Shown piece after piece: positions 39,649 to 48,309 of a stretch of 64,000 nucleotides of DNA. A program made the position numbers and the translations under genes. How positions within the stretch are numbered: position 1 is the first letter of the stretch; each line of letters opens with the position of its first letter. Source of the DNA: Mesorhizobium huakuii (GTDB lineage Bacteria; Pseudomonadota; Alphaproteobacteria; Rhizobiales; Rhizobiaceae). The stretch lies in the NCBI RefSeq assembly GCF_014189455.1, contig NZ_CP050296.1, positions 6,754,001 through 6,818,000 of the forward strand, written 5' to 3'. The notes beneath the pieces were generated by a model. It was not told the DNA's origin. It was given only the letters and a program-made list of their open reading frames with translations, and did no database searches.

Positions 39649-40389
39649 ATGGAAGCAATGACCAAGGCGGATGTCGACAAGCTCGACAAGGGTCTCGCCG
39701 CACATGGCGGCCGGCCCCTGCGTCCGCGTGATGCCGCGACCCTGATCCTGCTCGACCGCAAGGACGATGAGGTACTGGTGCTGATGGGCCGCCGCCACGC
39801 CGGCCACGCCTTCATGCCTGGAAAATTCGTGTTTCCCGGCGGCCGCACCGATCCGGCCGACAGCCGCATCGCGACCGCCACCGCCTTGCATCGCGACGAG
39901 GAAGCGAAGCTGCTTGCCGGTCCCGGCCGCACCAGTGCTGCGCGAGCCCGCGCGGTCGCCTTGTCCGCAATCCGCGAGACCTATGAGGAAGCCGGTCTGT
40001 TGATCGGCCAGAAGGCCGCCTTCGCGACCGACAAGCGTGACTGGCAAGGTTTTGTCGAACATGGCGTAAGGCCTTCGCTCGAAACGCTGCGTTTCATCGC
40101 GCGCGCCATCACCCCGCCCAACCGGGTTCGCCGCTTCGACACGCGTTTCTTCAGCGCCTGGCGCAGCGACGTCGCCGTCGAATTGCCGGGCGGTGGCCCG
40201 ACCAACGAACTCGAGGAACTGGTCTGGCTGCCGCTTGCCAAGGCCAGGGAAGCCGACATACCCGACATCACCCGAATGATCCTGAACGAGCTGGAAAAGC
40301 GCCTTGCCCGTGATCCATTGCTACGTCCGGGTGGCCCCGTCCCCTTCTACCGGCTTGTCCGCAACCGCTTCACCCGCGAACTTCTGTAG
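39649..40389 (+). CDS. NUDIX hydrolase
   Basis: 246 residues. The Nudix box REtyEEaG lies in AVALSAIRETYEEAGLLIGQ, and the N-terminal MGRRHAGHAFMPGKFVFPGGRTDPAD fits the beta-sheet of the family. It hydrolyses nucleoside diphosphate-linked compounds; the substrate is unknown, although related alphaproteobacterial proteins often act on NADH, ADP-ribose or CoA derivatives. Follows the topA-rnr-DUF983 series on the same strand, so co-transcription is possible. Confidence 0.88.
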   Translation: MEAMTKADVDKLDKGLAAHGGRPLRPRDAATLILLDRKDDEVLVLMGRRHAGHAFMPGKFVFPGGRTDPADSRIATATALHRDEEAKLLAGPGRTSAARARAVALSAIRETYEEAGLLIGQKAAFATDKRDWQGFVEHGVRPSLETLRFIARAITPPNRVRRFDTRFFSAWRSDVAVELPGGGPTNELEELVWLPLAKAREADIPDITRMILNELEKRLARDPLLRPGGPVPFYRLVRNRFTRELL

Positions 40390-40390
40390 A

Positions 40391-40434
40391 GCAATTCCAG
40401 GAAAAGTGTGACGCGGTTTTCGGTCCGGAATTGC
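40391..40434. repeat. Dispersed palindromic repeat, copy B
   Basis: 44 bases from GCAATTCC to GGAATTGC, directly after the NUDIX stop. It shares GCAATTCCAGGAAAAGTGTG with the copy at 57061 and aligns in reverse with the copy at 24012-24055. Confidence 0.85.
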
Positions 40435-40467
40435 GTACGATCAAAGAGACAGAGTATTCAGCATCCC

Positions 40468-41646
40468 ATGACGGTCGATACCCAACCACAGGGCGACGAA
40501 CGCGTACACTGGCTGCCGATGGTGGCGGCGATTTCGTCGATCAGCGTCGTCGGCATCGCCATTGGCCTCGGCATGCCACTGCTGAGCGTCATTCTGGAAA
40601 CGCGTGGCCACTCGGCTTCGATGATCGGCCTTAACACGGCCGTCGCCGGCCTGGCCTCGATCGCCGGCGCGCCGTTGGCGACGCCGCTCGCCATGCGCTT
40701 TGGCGTCGCCTGGACCATGATCGCGATGATCGCCACCGGCGCGCTCGCCTTCGTCGGCTTCCATTTCGCGCCCGACTTCTGGATGTGGTTCCCGCTGCGC
40801 ATCGTGCTGCATATCGCGTTGACGGTGCTGTTCATCCTGTCGGAATTCTGGATTAGTACGTCGGCACCGCCGCATCGCCGCGGCCTTGTCCTTGGCATCT
40901 ACGCCACTGTCCTGTCGCTCGGTTTTGCCGCCGGGCCGTGGCTGTTCGCCCATCTCGGCAGCTCAGGCTTCAGGCCGTTCGGCGTCATCATTGGATTGGT
41001 GACGCTGGCCGCGATACCGGTGCTGGCGGCGCGCAACGAAAGCCCGAGCATTGTAGCCGACGGCGAAACCAGCAATTTCCTGCGCTACATCTGGCTGGTG
41101 CCGACCGCGACTTTTGCCGTGCTGGTGTTCGGCGCCGTCGAGACCGGCGGCTTCGCGCTGTTCCCGGTCTATGGCAACCGCATCGGCTATTCCGAAGCCG
41201 ATGCCGCATTGCTGCTGACCATGATCGGCCTCGGCAATGTCCTCCTGCAGATCCCGATCGGCATGATCAGCGACCGCGTTTCGGACCGGCGCTATCTGCT
41301 GCTCGCTTGCGCCACGGTTGGCCTTGCCGGCACGCTGTTCATGCCCTTCTTTGCGGCGAACTGGCATTTGATGGCAGCGCTTCTGTTCGTCTGGGGCGGT
41401 GTCGTCGCGGCCATGTACACGATCGGCCTCGCCCATCTCGGTTCGCAGCTCTCCGGCCACGAACTGGCGTCGGCCAACGCAGCCTTCGTGCTGTGTTACG
41501 GCGTCGGCATGGTGCTTGGCCCACAGGCGATCGGCATCGGCATGGACAGTTTCGGGCCTTCCGGCTTCGGCTGGTCGCTCGGCCTGTTCTTCGGCGCCTA
41601 CATGGCGCTGGTTGGCGTCAGACTCGTCCGCAAGATTCTCCTTTGA
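40468..41646 (+). CDS. MFS transporter
   Basis: 392 residues from ATG 40468 (MTVDTQPQGDERVHWLPMV), preferred because homologues of this type begin shortly before the first helix and the upstream frame crosses the dispersed repeat. About 12 membrane helices in two halves with loops such as PPHRRGLVLGIY and RVSDRRYLLLA, the MFS motif-A region. Substrate unknown; similar to the YcaD-type major-facilitator permeases. No pump motif for a specific drug can be named. Confidence 0.85.
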   Translation: MTVDTQPQGDERVHWLPMVAAISSISVVGIAIGLGMPLLSVILETRGHSASMIGLNTAVAGLASIAGAPLATPLAMRFGVAWTMIAMIATGALAFVGFHFAPDFWMWFPLRIVLHIALTVLFILSEFWISTSAPPHRRGLVLGIYATVLSLGFAAGPWLFAHLGSSGFRPFGVIIGLVTLAAIPVLAARNESPSIVADGETSNFLRYIWLVPTATFAVLVFGAVETGGFALFPVYGNRIGYSEADAALLLTMIGLGNVLLQIPIGMISDRVSDRRYLLLACATVGLAGTLFMPFFAANWHLMAALLFVWGGVVAAMYTIGLAHLGSQLSGHELASANAAFVLCYGVGMVLGPQAIGIGMDSFGPSGFGWSLGLFFGAYMALVGVRLVRKILL

Positions 41647-41738
41647 CCCTTTGATAAGCGACCGCTGCTGACAGAACCGTGTCAGGAGCCTCAGGGTAAA
41701 AGAGTGTCCCCAAACATCGGACGTTGAGGACACTCCCC

Positions 41739-42197
41739 ATGATCGACAGCGGCTTTGAAACCACATCCCTGCGAATGACGCTTCTGCTGCTTGTGACCTT
41801 CCAGGCCCCGGCGGCGGATGTCGACCGCATCATGGACGCGGTGGTTGCGATCGCCCCGCTGGCGATGGGCAAGTATGACCGCAACGCCTATCAGTCGGCG
41901 CACGGTATCGAGCGCTACAGGCCGCTCGAAGGAGCCGCGGCCGGCGCCGAAACCGAATTGCGCCGCCGCCCGGGCACGGTCGAGGTTTCCTTCGAACTGC
42001 CTGATGACCAGGCGTTGGCGAGCCGTGTTGTCGAGGCGATTTTCCAGGCCCATTCCTATCAGGAGCCGGTGATCCGCATCCAGCCGATCCTCGCCAGCCG
42101 CTCCAAGGGACTCGACGACCGTGCCAATCCGAATCGCTGGTGGAACACGACGGGAGACTGGAAGAAGATTGTGGCACCGGAGACAGAAACCGCATGA
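41739..42197 (+). CDS. NIF3/CutA-like small protein
   Basis: 152 residues from ATG 41739 (MIDSGFETTSLRMTLLLLVTFQ). The arrangement of beta strands with TFQAPAADVDRIMDAVVAIAPLAMGKYDRNAYQS, then GTVEVSFELPDDQALASRVVEAIFQAHSYQEPVIRI resembles the CutA/PII-like insert domain found in NIF3-type proteins. No metal-site His cluster of full NIF3 is seen, so it is a stand-alone version. Followed by the insertion sequence. Confidence 0.6.
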   Translation: MIDSGFETTSLRMTLLLLVTFQAPAADVDRIMDAVVAIAPLAMGKYDRNAYQSAHGIERYRPLEGAAAGAETELRRRPGTVEVSFELPDDQALASRVVEAIFQAHSYQEPVIRIQPILASRSKGLDDRANPNRWWNTTGDWKKIVAPETETA

Positions 42198-42229
42198 TTT
42201 GCGGCCATAAGGCAGGTCCGGTGGGTAGG

Positions 42230-42245
42230 AGAAGCTCCGCCGGGC
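42230..42245. repeat. Left target-site duplication of the ISNCY-type element
   Basis: AGAAGCTCCGCCGGGC, 16 bases, repeated exactly at 43584-43599 on the other side of the element. Confidence 0.8.
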
Positions 42246-43583
42246 TGTCGGTAGCTAATCAAGTTGTCCGGTTTGGTAGCACATTGTTTGTCCGCTTCTG
42301 TTTTGCGTCGAAGCGGTTCACGCGGCTTGCCTGATGCGGCAAGTTTCTTCGATTACGGTGCCATCGGGCATGTATCGTGCAATGCGGCGCGGCCCATGGA
42401 AGACCGCAAGCGTCCCATCCGGATAGTGCCTGATCTTGACCGTGGCTTTGACGAAGTGATGTCGGATCGGGCTGTGCGGCAGCTGCAATCGCAGTCGCGC
42501 GAAGGCGACCGTGTTGTCGCGGGCAACGACGCGCTCCTCCTCGATGCACAGGATCTGGGACAGTTGCTGCGGGTCGACGGCAACAAAGGCGCTGTCTTCA
42601 ACCGCGCCGGCCTGGCGAAGCGGGCATTGTGAGCCGGCAGATAGGTCTGTGCGATGAAGCGGTTGGCGGCCTGGATATCCGCAATGCCGGCCAGGGCCAG
42701 TTCCTTGGGCAACCGATCCTGCAAGGTCGCGAACATCCGCTCGGAGCGCCCCCTGGCTTCGGGCGAATAGGCCGGGATATGCTCGATGCCCAGATGCCGC
42801 AGCGCCCGTCCGACTTGGGTCAGCCGGCTCTTGTCGACCGCCTCGCCGGCCTTGAGCGTGACGAAATAATGGCTGCCACGATCGGTGTAGAGGCTTGACG
42901 GCAATCCCTTGGCGACAAAGGTCTCCAGAAGTCCCTGAAAGCTCGACGCCGTGCCTTCCTCCCCAATCAGGAAGGCCGAATAGATCGTGCTCGTCGCGTC
43001 GTCCATCGTCACGATCAGGTCGAGCATAGGCTGGCTGTCCAACCAGGCATGCCGGCTGCCATCCTGATGCAGCATCATCCCCTCGCACGGCTTCCTTTCG
43101 CGCTTGCGCCGGTGAGCACCGCGCCGCTTGGCCCGTTCAACCAAGCCTGCCGCGTGAAGCTGCGTCTTGATGAAGGTATAGCCCCAGCTGAAGTTGTGAT
43201 CGCGCAGCAGGTGCTCGTGGAAATGCTTCACATTCCAGCCAAGGTAGCGATGACGATAAAGCTCCAGCATCTCCTCGATCGCTTCCGCAGGCACCCGACG
43301 GGTCGAAAGCTTGCCTAACCGTCGATCGAGCAACCCAGCTTCCCCAGCCTCTTCATAGCGGTCGCGGTAACGCCGGAATTGCCGCTCCGACATCCCCAAC
43401 AACTCACCAGCCTCCAGCATCGAAAGATCGCCGCCATTCCAACGGCTCAAAACGTCCCGAAACTTCTGCATTCTCCGGCCCTGTAGCCATGCCGTCCGTC
43501 TCATCCTCAGCCTCCAGCGGGCTGACGATAAAACCGGACAACTCATGTGCTACCTAATCCGGACAACTCATCTGCTTACGACA
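42246..43583 (-). mobile_element. ISNCY-type (IS1202-like) insertion sequence
   Basis: 1338-base element bounded by TGTCG...CGACA. The ends are imperfect inverted repeats of about 48 bases (sharing AGTTGTCCGG, GGTAGCACAT and GTTGTCCG), and a 16-base direct repeat AGAAGCTCCGCCGGGC flanks it. Long duplications of this kind are known for the IS1202 group of ISNCY elements. It carries one transposase gene with a frameshift. Confidence 0.85.
42318..43504 (-). CDS. ISNCY-type transposase (frameshifted)
   Basis: About 395 residues once one base is restored near 42605. Start at 43504 (MRRTAWLQGRRMQKFRDVL) has GGAGG six bases upstream. A helix-turn-helix (LLGMSERQFRRYRDRYEEAGEAGLLDRR) precedes an RNase H-like catalytic domain with MLHQDGSRHAW, DLIVTMDDATSTIY and EHIPAYSPEARGRSERMF, supplying the DDE residues. 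The C-terminal half after NARFARPA continues in the second frame (VEDSAFVAVDPQQLSQILCIEE). Whether the copy is active depends on whether the frameshift is real. Confidence 0.85.
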
Positions 43584-43599
43584 AGAAGCTCCGCCGGGC
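43584..43599. repeat. Right target-site duplication of the ISNCY-type element
   Basis: Second copy of the 16-base repeat; its last base is also the first base of the -35 hexamer of the rpmG promoter. Confidence 0.8.
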
Positions 43600-43627
43600 T
43601 TGACTTTCCAGGCACGTTCTTTATGTG
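43599..43627 (+). promoter_or_regulatory. Sigma-70-type promoter of rpmG
   Basis: CTTGAC at 43599-43604, a 17-base spacer and TATGTG at 43622-43627, close to the rhizobial consensus CTTGAC-N17-CTATAT, about 78 bases before the rpmG ATG. The insertion sequence ends 15 bases before the -35 box. Confidence 0.55.
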
Positions 43628-43704
43628 TCGCGCCAAGTTTCCCGCGTCCGGGTGTTTTCCCGTGCTCTAGCGGCCAAAACCCCACGAACAAACGGACTGA
43701 TACA

Positions 43705-43872
43705 ATGGCCAAAGCCGCAAACATCAAGATCAAGCTTCTGTCGACCGCCGACACCGGTTTCTTCTACGTGACCAGCAAGAACAGCCGTACCAAGACGGAC
43801 AAGCTGTCGTTCCGTAAGTACGACCCGGTCGCCAAGAAGCACGTCGAATTCAAGGAAACCAAGATCAAGTAA
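43705..43872 (+). CDS. rpmG: 50S ribosomal protein L33
   Basis: 55 residues ([20 protein letters not shown]...FKETKIK), the full size of the Cys-free bacterial L33 type. A component of the large ribosomal subunit near the E site. Upstream is a strong-looking promoter, and downstream a strong terminator, so it is a single-gene transcription unit. The insertion sequence lies just upstream of the promoter. Confidence 0.97.
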   Translation: MAKAANIKIKLLSTADTGFFYVTSKNSRTKTDKLSFRKYDPVAKKHVEFKETKIK

Positions 43873-43891
43873 TCTGGGTTTTCCCCCGCAA

Positions 43892-43927
43892 AACAAAAAC
43901 GCCGCCCATCGGGCGGCGTTTTTGTTT
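43892..43927 (+). terminator. Rho-independent terminator of rpmG
   Basis: Perfect stem AACAAAAACGCCGCCC / GGGCGGCGTTTTTGTT around ATC with a T-tract; the A-tract on the other arm would let it also work for the minus-strand ABC operon. Confidence 0.93.
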
Positions 43928-43973
43928 GCAAGGAGGCTGCGGTCCGAGTGCTCTCAGCCCCGGCTGAGTTGCC

Positions 43974-45040
43974 TCAGCCGATGCGATCGCCGCTTTTCGG
44001 ATCGAACAGATGCAGCGACGCCGGATCGGCTGCCAGCCGTACGATGTCGCCGGGCTTCACGCCGGCGCGGCCCATGGCAAAGACGCAAAGCTGCTGGTTG
44101 GCCAGTTTGACGTAGAACTGCGTCGAAAGCCCGAGCGGCTCGACCACCCCCACCTCGCCCTGCAGCGCGCCGTCTTCGGCCAGCCTGATATGTTCGGGCC
44201 GCAGGCCGATGGTGATGGCGTCGCCGTCCTGCAGCGGCAGGCCGTCCGGCAGTTTCAACGCTTGACCATCCGCAAGCACGGCCTCCGAAGTGGCCCCCTT
44301 GCGAACCGTCGCCGGCAAAAGTTCATGCCCGGCGAGCCGATGAAACCGGCAACGAACATGTTGGCCGGTCGGTCATAGAGATCGAGCGGCGCGCCAACCT
44401 GCTGGATCAGCCCGTCATGCATGACGACGATCCGGTCGGCCATGGTCATCGCCTCGATCTGGTCGTGGGTGACATAGACCGAGGTGGTCTTCAATTGCTG
44501 GTGCAGCGCCTTGATCTCGGCGCGCATATGGACACGCAACTTGGCGTCGAGGTTGGACAGCGGCTCGTCGAAGAGAAAGACCTTGGGATCACGCACGATG
44601 GCGCGGCCCATGGCGACGCGCTGGCGCTGACCACCGGACAGCTGCCGTGGCAGCCGTTGCAGGTAGGTGTCCAGGCCCAGCCGCTTGGCCGCACCGTCGA
44701 CCCTGGCGTCGATGGTCGCCTTCTCCGCCTTCTTCAACAGCAGGCTGAAGCCCATGTTCTTCGACACGTCCATATGCGGATAGAGTGCATAGGACTGGAA
44801 CACCATGGCGATGTCGCGGTCCTTTGGTGCGACGTCATTGACCAGCCGCTCGCCAATCCGGATCTCGCCGCCGGAAGCTTCCTCCAGCCCCGCGATCATC
44901 CGCAAAAGCGTCGACTTCCCACAGCCGGACGGGCCGACCAGGACGACGAACTCACCGTCGGCGATTTCAAGGTCGACCGCATGCAGGACGCGGACGGCGC
45001 CATAATCCTTGCGGACCTTATCGAGCGTAACAGAGGCCAT
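43974..45040 (-). CDS. Sugar-type ABC transporter ATPase (frameshifted)
   Basis: 355 residues after adding one base in the A-run at 44317-44320 (plus strand), which restores [15 protein letters not shown]. Walker [13 protein letters not shown]-loop [10 protein letters not shown], signature [16 protein letters not shown], Walker [13 protein letters not shown] and H-loop [15 protein letters not shown] are all present. The C-terminal OB-type regulatory domain ([12 protein letters not shown]) is in the second frame. It is of the UgpC/MalK class and powers the two permeases upstream in the operon. The UgpC class is often shared by several carbohydrate importers. Confidence 0.93.
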
Positions 45041-45044
45041 CGGT

Positions 45045-45893
45045 CTATCCTTTGACGGCGCCGGCGGTCAGGCCGGTGACGAGATAGCGTTGCAGGAAAG
45101 CGAAGAAGATGCAGACCGGGATCAGCGCCAGGATCGACGCCGCCATCATCTGCCCCCAGTCGACGGCGAACTTTCCGATGAAGGTGAGCAAGCCGACGGC
45201 AAAGGTCTTCTGGTCGTCGCTGGAGATCAGCATCAGCGCGAACAGAAGCTCGCTCCAGGCGGCGGTGAAGACGAAACCCAGCGTCGCCCCCATGCCGGGC
45301 AGCGTCAGCGGCACGATCACCTTGCGCATCGCCTGCGCGCGCGTGCAGCCGTCGATCATCGCCGCCTCTTCCAGGTCCTTGGGGATGCCATCGAAGAAGG
45401 ATTGCATCAGGAAGGTGGCGAAGGCGGTATTGAAGGCGGTGTAGATGATGATCAGCCCGGTCAGGCTGTTGATCAGGCCGATCTGCCCCATCACGCGGTA
45501 GATCGGCGGAATGACCATCACCAGCGGAAAGGTCTGGGTCAACAGCAGCATCAGAGCCAGAGCCGCCTTGCCGCGAAAGGTGAAGCGCGACATGGCGTAG
45601 CCGGCAAGCGTGGCGATGATCGTCACCAATGCGGCCGTCGATACCGAGACGATGACGCTGTTGAGGAAATAGCGCGGAAAATCGGTGGCTTCGAGCACGG
45701 TGATGAAGTTCTGCAACGTCATGTGCGACGGCCAGAAGGTGATGCCTTCGGAATAGAGCAGCCGCTCCGGCGTGACCGAGATCTTCAGCGTCCAGTAGAT
45801 CGGGAACAGGGCGAAGACCACATAGGCCGCGATTGCCGCGTAGAGGCCGATACCGCCGAAGAAGCGTTGTGAAGCAGAGCGTCCCGCGATCAT
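45045..45893 (-). CDS. ABC transporter permease, MalG type
   Basis: 283 codons from ATG 45893 ([20 protein letters not shown]), overlapping the stop of the previous gene by one base (TGATG). Six membrane helices; the EAA-type cytoplasmic loop [29 protein letters not shown] docks the ATPase. This is the second permease of a CUT1-type importer. A long open frame continues upstream on the same strand but is only a shadow of the neighbouring gene. Confidence 0.92.
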   Translation of the reverse strand: MIAGRSASQRFFGGIGLYAAIAAYVVFALFPIYWTLKISVTPERLLYSEGITFWPSHMTLQNFITVLEATDFPRYFLNSVIVSVSTAALVTIIATLAGYAMSRFTFRGKAALALMLLLTQTFPLVMVIPPIYRVMGQIGLINSLTGLIIIYTAFNTAFATFLMQSFFDGIPKDLEEAAMIDGCTRAQAMRKVIVPLTLPGMGATLGFVFTAAWSELLFALMLISSDDQKTFAVGLLTFIGKFAVDWGQMMAASILALIPVCIFFAFLQRYLVTGLTAGAVKG

Positions 45894-46816
45894 CAGACGT
45901 GCCTCACAAGAGAGCGACGGATGGCGATCAGCGCGATCGCATAGGCAATCAGCAGGACGAGCAGCAGCACGGCCACCGCTGAGGCATAGCCCTTGTCCAG
46001 CGACTTGAAGGCGCTGACATAGATGTAAACCGGCACCGTGTTGGTCGAGCCGGCCGGTCCACCCTCGGTCATGACGAAGATCAGGTCGGCGAAGGTGGCG
46101 ATCCAGATGGTGCGTAGCATCACGGTAATCGCGATCGTCGGCGCCAGGAACGGCAGCGTCACCTTGGTGAAGCGCTGCCAGGGCGAAGCGCCGTCGATCG
46201 CCGCCGCCTCGTGCAGTTCCGACGGGATAGACTTCAGCGCCGCCAGCAGCGTGATGGCGAAGAACGGAATGCCGAACCAGACATTTGCAATGATCGGCCC
46301 CCACATCGCCGTGGCCGGATCGGAGAGCACATTGGTCGGCTCCGCCTTCAGCCCCAGCGCGAACAGCCAATGCGGCAGCGGCCCAACGATCGGGTTGAAC
46401 AGCCAGGCCCAAGTCAGGCCCGACAGGAAGGACGGCACCGCCCAGGGCAGGAACACCAGCGCCTGCACCACCTTGCGGCCCCAGAATGGCTTGTCGAGCA
46501 GCAGCGCCAGGCCAAGGCCGAGGAAGAACTGGAAGAACAGGCTGGCGACCGTCCACCACAGCGTGTTGACCAGCGCCTGCCCCAGCACCTGATCCGACAG
46601 CATCGCCTGATACTGGCCGAGCCCGACATATTCCGACTTGAAGGCCGAGAATTTGCGGAAGGAATAGCTGATGCCGATGACCAGCGGCACCAACAGCACC
46701 ACGACCAGCAGGATGATCGCTGGGCTGAGATAGAGCCAGGGCTCGATGGCGGCATGCGACAGCCGCTTGCGGCGCGGCTTGCCGGCGGATCGGATTTCGG
46801 ACAGGGCGTAGGTCAT
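45893..46816 (-). CDS. ABC transporter permease, MalF type
   Basis: 307 residues from ATG 46816 (MTYALSEIRSAGKPRRKRL). Six membrane helices (IEPWLYLSPAIILLVVVLLVPLVIG is the first) and the docking loop ELHEAAAIDGASPWQRFTKVTLPFLAPTI. First permease of the importer, coupled to the second by a one-base overlap. A 185-base gap holding a large palindromic element separates it from the binding-protein gene upstream. Confidence 0.92.
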   Translation of the reverse strand: MTYALSEIRSAGKPRRKRLSHAAIEPWLYLSPAIILLVVVLLVPLVIGISYSFRKFSAFKSEYVGLGQYQAMLSDQVLGQALVNTLWWTVASLFFQFFLGLGLALLLDKPFWGRKVVQALVFLPWAVPSFLSGLTWAWLFNPIVGPLPHWLFALGLKAEPTNVLSDPATAMWGPIIANVWFGIPFFAITLLAALKSIPSELHEAAAIDGASPWQRFTKVTLPFLAPTIAITVMLRTIWIATFADLIFVMTEGGPAGSTNTVPVYIYVSAFKSLDKGYASAVAVLLLVLLIAYAIALIAIRRSLVRHV

Positions 46817-46862
46817 GGATTTGGCTCTACGGTGGGGGATGGGGGCCGGTAGGCAAACAGCG

Positions 46863-46991
46863 TCCTTCTCCCCGTTCAACGGGGAGAAGATGCCGGCAGG
46901 CAGATGAGGGGCGGCGCGAACCTATCGAGGCGTGGCGCCGCCCCTCATCCGTCACTTCGTGACACCTTCTCCCCGTGAACGGGGAGAAGGA
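46863..46991. repeat. RIME-like palindromic element
   Basis: Two end hairpins (CTTCTCCCCG / CGGGGAGAAG) flank an internal 15-base inverted repeat (GATGAGGGGCGGCGC and its complement), with a small GTCACTTCGTGAC hairpin. This nested architecture and sequence are those of the Rhizobium-specific intergenic mosaic elements. It lies between the binding-protein and permease genes. Confidence 0.8.
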
Positions 46992-47002
46992 AGAAGTTGC
47001 GC

Positions 47003-48280
47003 CTACTTCTTGTTCTTCGCCAGCCAGTCCTGCTGCTCCTTGGTCAGGAAAGCAGCCCATGCGTCGGCCGCTTCCTTGGCCGTCTTCTGGCCGAGCAGCA
47101 CTTCCTGGAAATTCTTGATCGCCACCTGGTCGACGAAATTGCCGAGGTTTTCCAGATGCGTCGGCGGCGTCACCATTTCATATTTGGAGCTGTCGCTGAG
47201 CTCCGTGAACCAGCCCTTGAACTGTTCGGTCTTGAAATGGGCATCCTGGTCGGCGCCATTGTGGATCGGGACGACGCCGACTTCCTTGGCCCATTCCAGA
47301 TTGTCCTTGGGCGACAGCAGCGTCGCCATCAGCTTCCAGGCATCGTCCTTGTGCTGGGAATTGGCGAACATCGCCCAGCCGGCATAGCCGAGCGTCGGGT
47401 AGGATTTGCCGCTCGGACCAACTGGCAGCGGCGCCACGGCGAAGTCGTCTGCGCTCATCTTGTCGGCGATGCCGAGCAGCGCGTCCGGATCCTGGTTGAG
47501 CATGGCGCAGGTGCCGGAATAGAAGCCGGTGACGGTTTCGTTGAAGCCCCAGCTCACCGCATCCTTCGGCGCCAGGCCGTCCTTGTACATGTCGGCCAGC
47601 ATCTGCAGGCCCTTGACCGAGCCTTCGTCGTTGATGGTCGAGGTGCCGTCTTCCTTGAAGTAGCCGCCCTTGCCGGCGGCGATGTTCATGAACATGTGCA
47701 TGCCGTTGAAGGCGCCGGGGCCGCCGCGCAGGCAGTAGCCGTACTTGCCCGGAATGGCGGAGATCTTCTTGGAGTCGGCGACGAACTCGTCGAGCGTGGC
47801 CGGCGGGCCGTCGAGACCGGCCTGCTTGAACAGCTTCTTGTTCCAGAACAGCGCGTTCACATAGTAGCCGTAGGGGATCATGTACTGGGTGTTGTTGACC
47901 GTCGAACCGAACTGCTTGGCACGGTCGCCGAGCGTCTTGGCGTCATCCCATTTGGCCATATAGGGGCCGAGATCCTCGAGCTGGGCATTGTTGGCATAGA
48001 GGCCCATCCAGCGTTCCGGCATCTCGACCACGTCGGGCGTGTCGCCGGCCTGCACCATGGTCAGGAACTTTTCGAAGGCCTGGCCCCAGGGCAGCGAGAC
48101 CAGCTCGACCTTGACGCCGGGATTGGCGGCTTCGAACTCCGCGATCTGTTTCTTCAGGAATTCGGTGCGCGGCGGGCTGGTGATGACTTCGACCATTTTC
48201 AGGGTCGAGTCGGCCAGCGCGCCTCCGGCGGAAATCGCCAGCCCCGCAACGGTGGCAAGCATGACGGTCAGTTTTTTCAT
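47003..48280 (-). CDS. ABC transporter sugar-type substrate-binding protein
   Basis: 425 residues from ATG 48280 with GGGAG upstream. Signal peptide MKKLTVMLATVAGLAISAGG, cleaved near ALA-D. The mature protein shows the family-1 extracellular binding-protein pattern (LKKQIAEFEAANPGVKVELVSL, GDTPDVVEMPERW, GYYVNALFWNKKLFKQAGL). It would capture the solute in the periplasm for the downstream permeases. The family normally takes up sugars or polyols, but the operon also encodes a sulphur amino-acid type lyase, so the ligand is uncertain. Confidence 0.93.
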   Translation of the reverse strand: MKKLTVMLATVAGLAISAGGALADSTLKMVEVITSPPRTEFLKKQIAEFEAANPGVKVELVSLPWGQAFEKFLTMVQAGDTPDVVEMPERWMGLYANNAQLEDLGPYMAKWDDAKTLGDRAKQFGSTVNNTQYMIPYGYYVNALFWNKKLFKQAGLDGPPATLDEFVADSKKISAIPGKYGYCLRGGPGAFNGMHMFMNIAAGKGGYFKEDGTSTINDEGSVKGLQMLADMYKDGLAPKDAVSWGFNETVTGFYSGTCAMLNQDPDALLGIADKMSADDFAVAPLPVGPSGKSYPTLGYAGWAMFANSQHKDDAWKLMATLLSPKDNLEWAKEVGVVPIHNGADQDAHFKTEQFKGWFTELSDSSKYEMVTPPTHLENLGNFVDQVAIKNFQEVLLGQKTAKEAADAWAAFLTKEQQDWLAKNKK

Positions 48281-48309
48281 GTTCAAGACTCCCATTTTGA
48301 ACCCGCTTG

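Noticed and set aside
45045..46559. A 504-codon frame for the MalG-type permease
   Set aside because: The first 220 codons are a shadow of the upstream permease; the real start at 45893 overlaps the upstream stop by one base.
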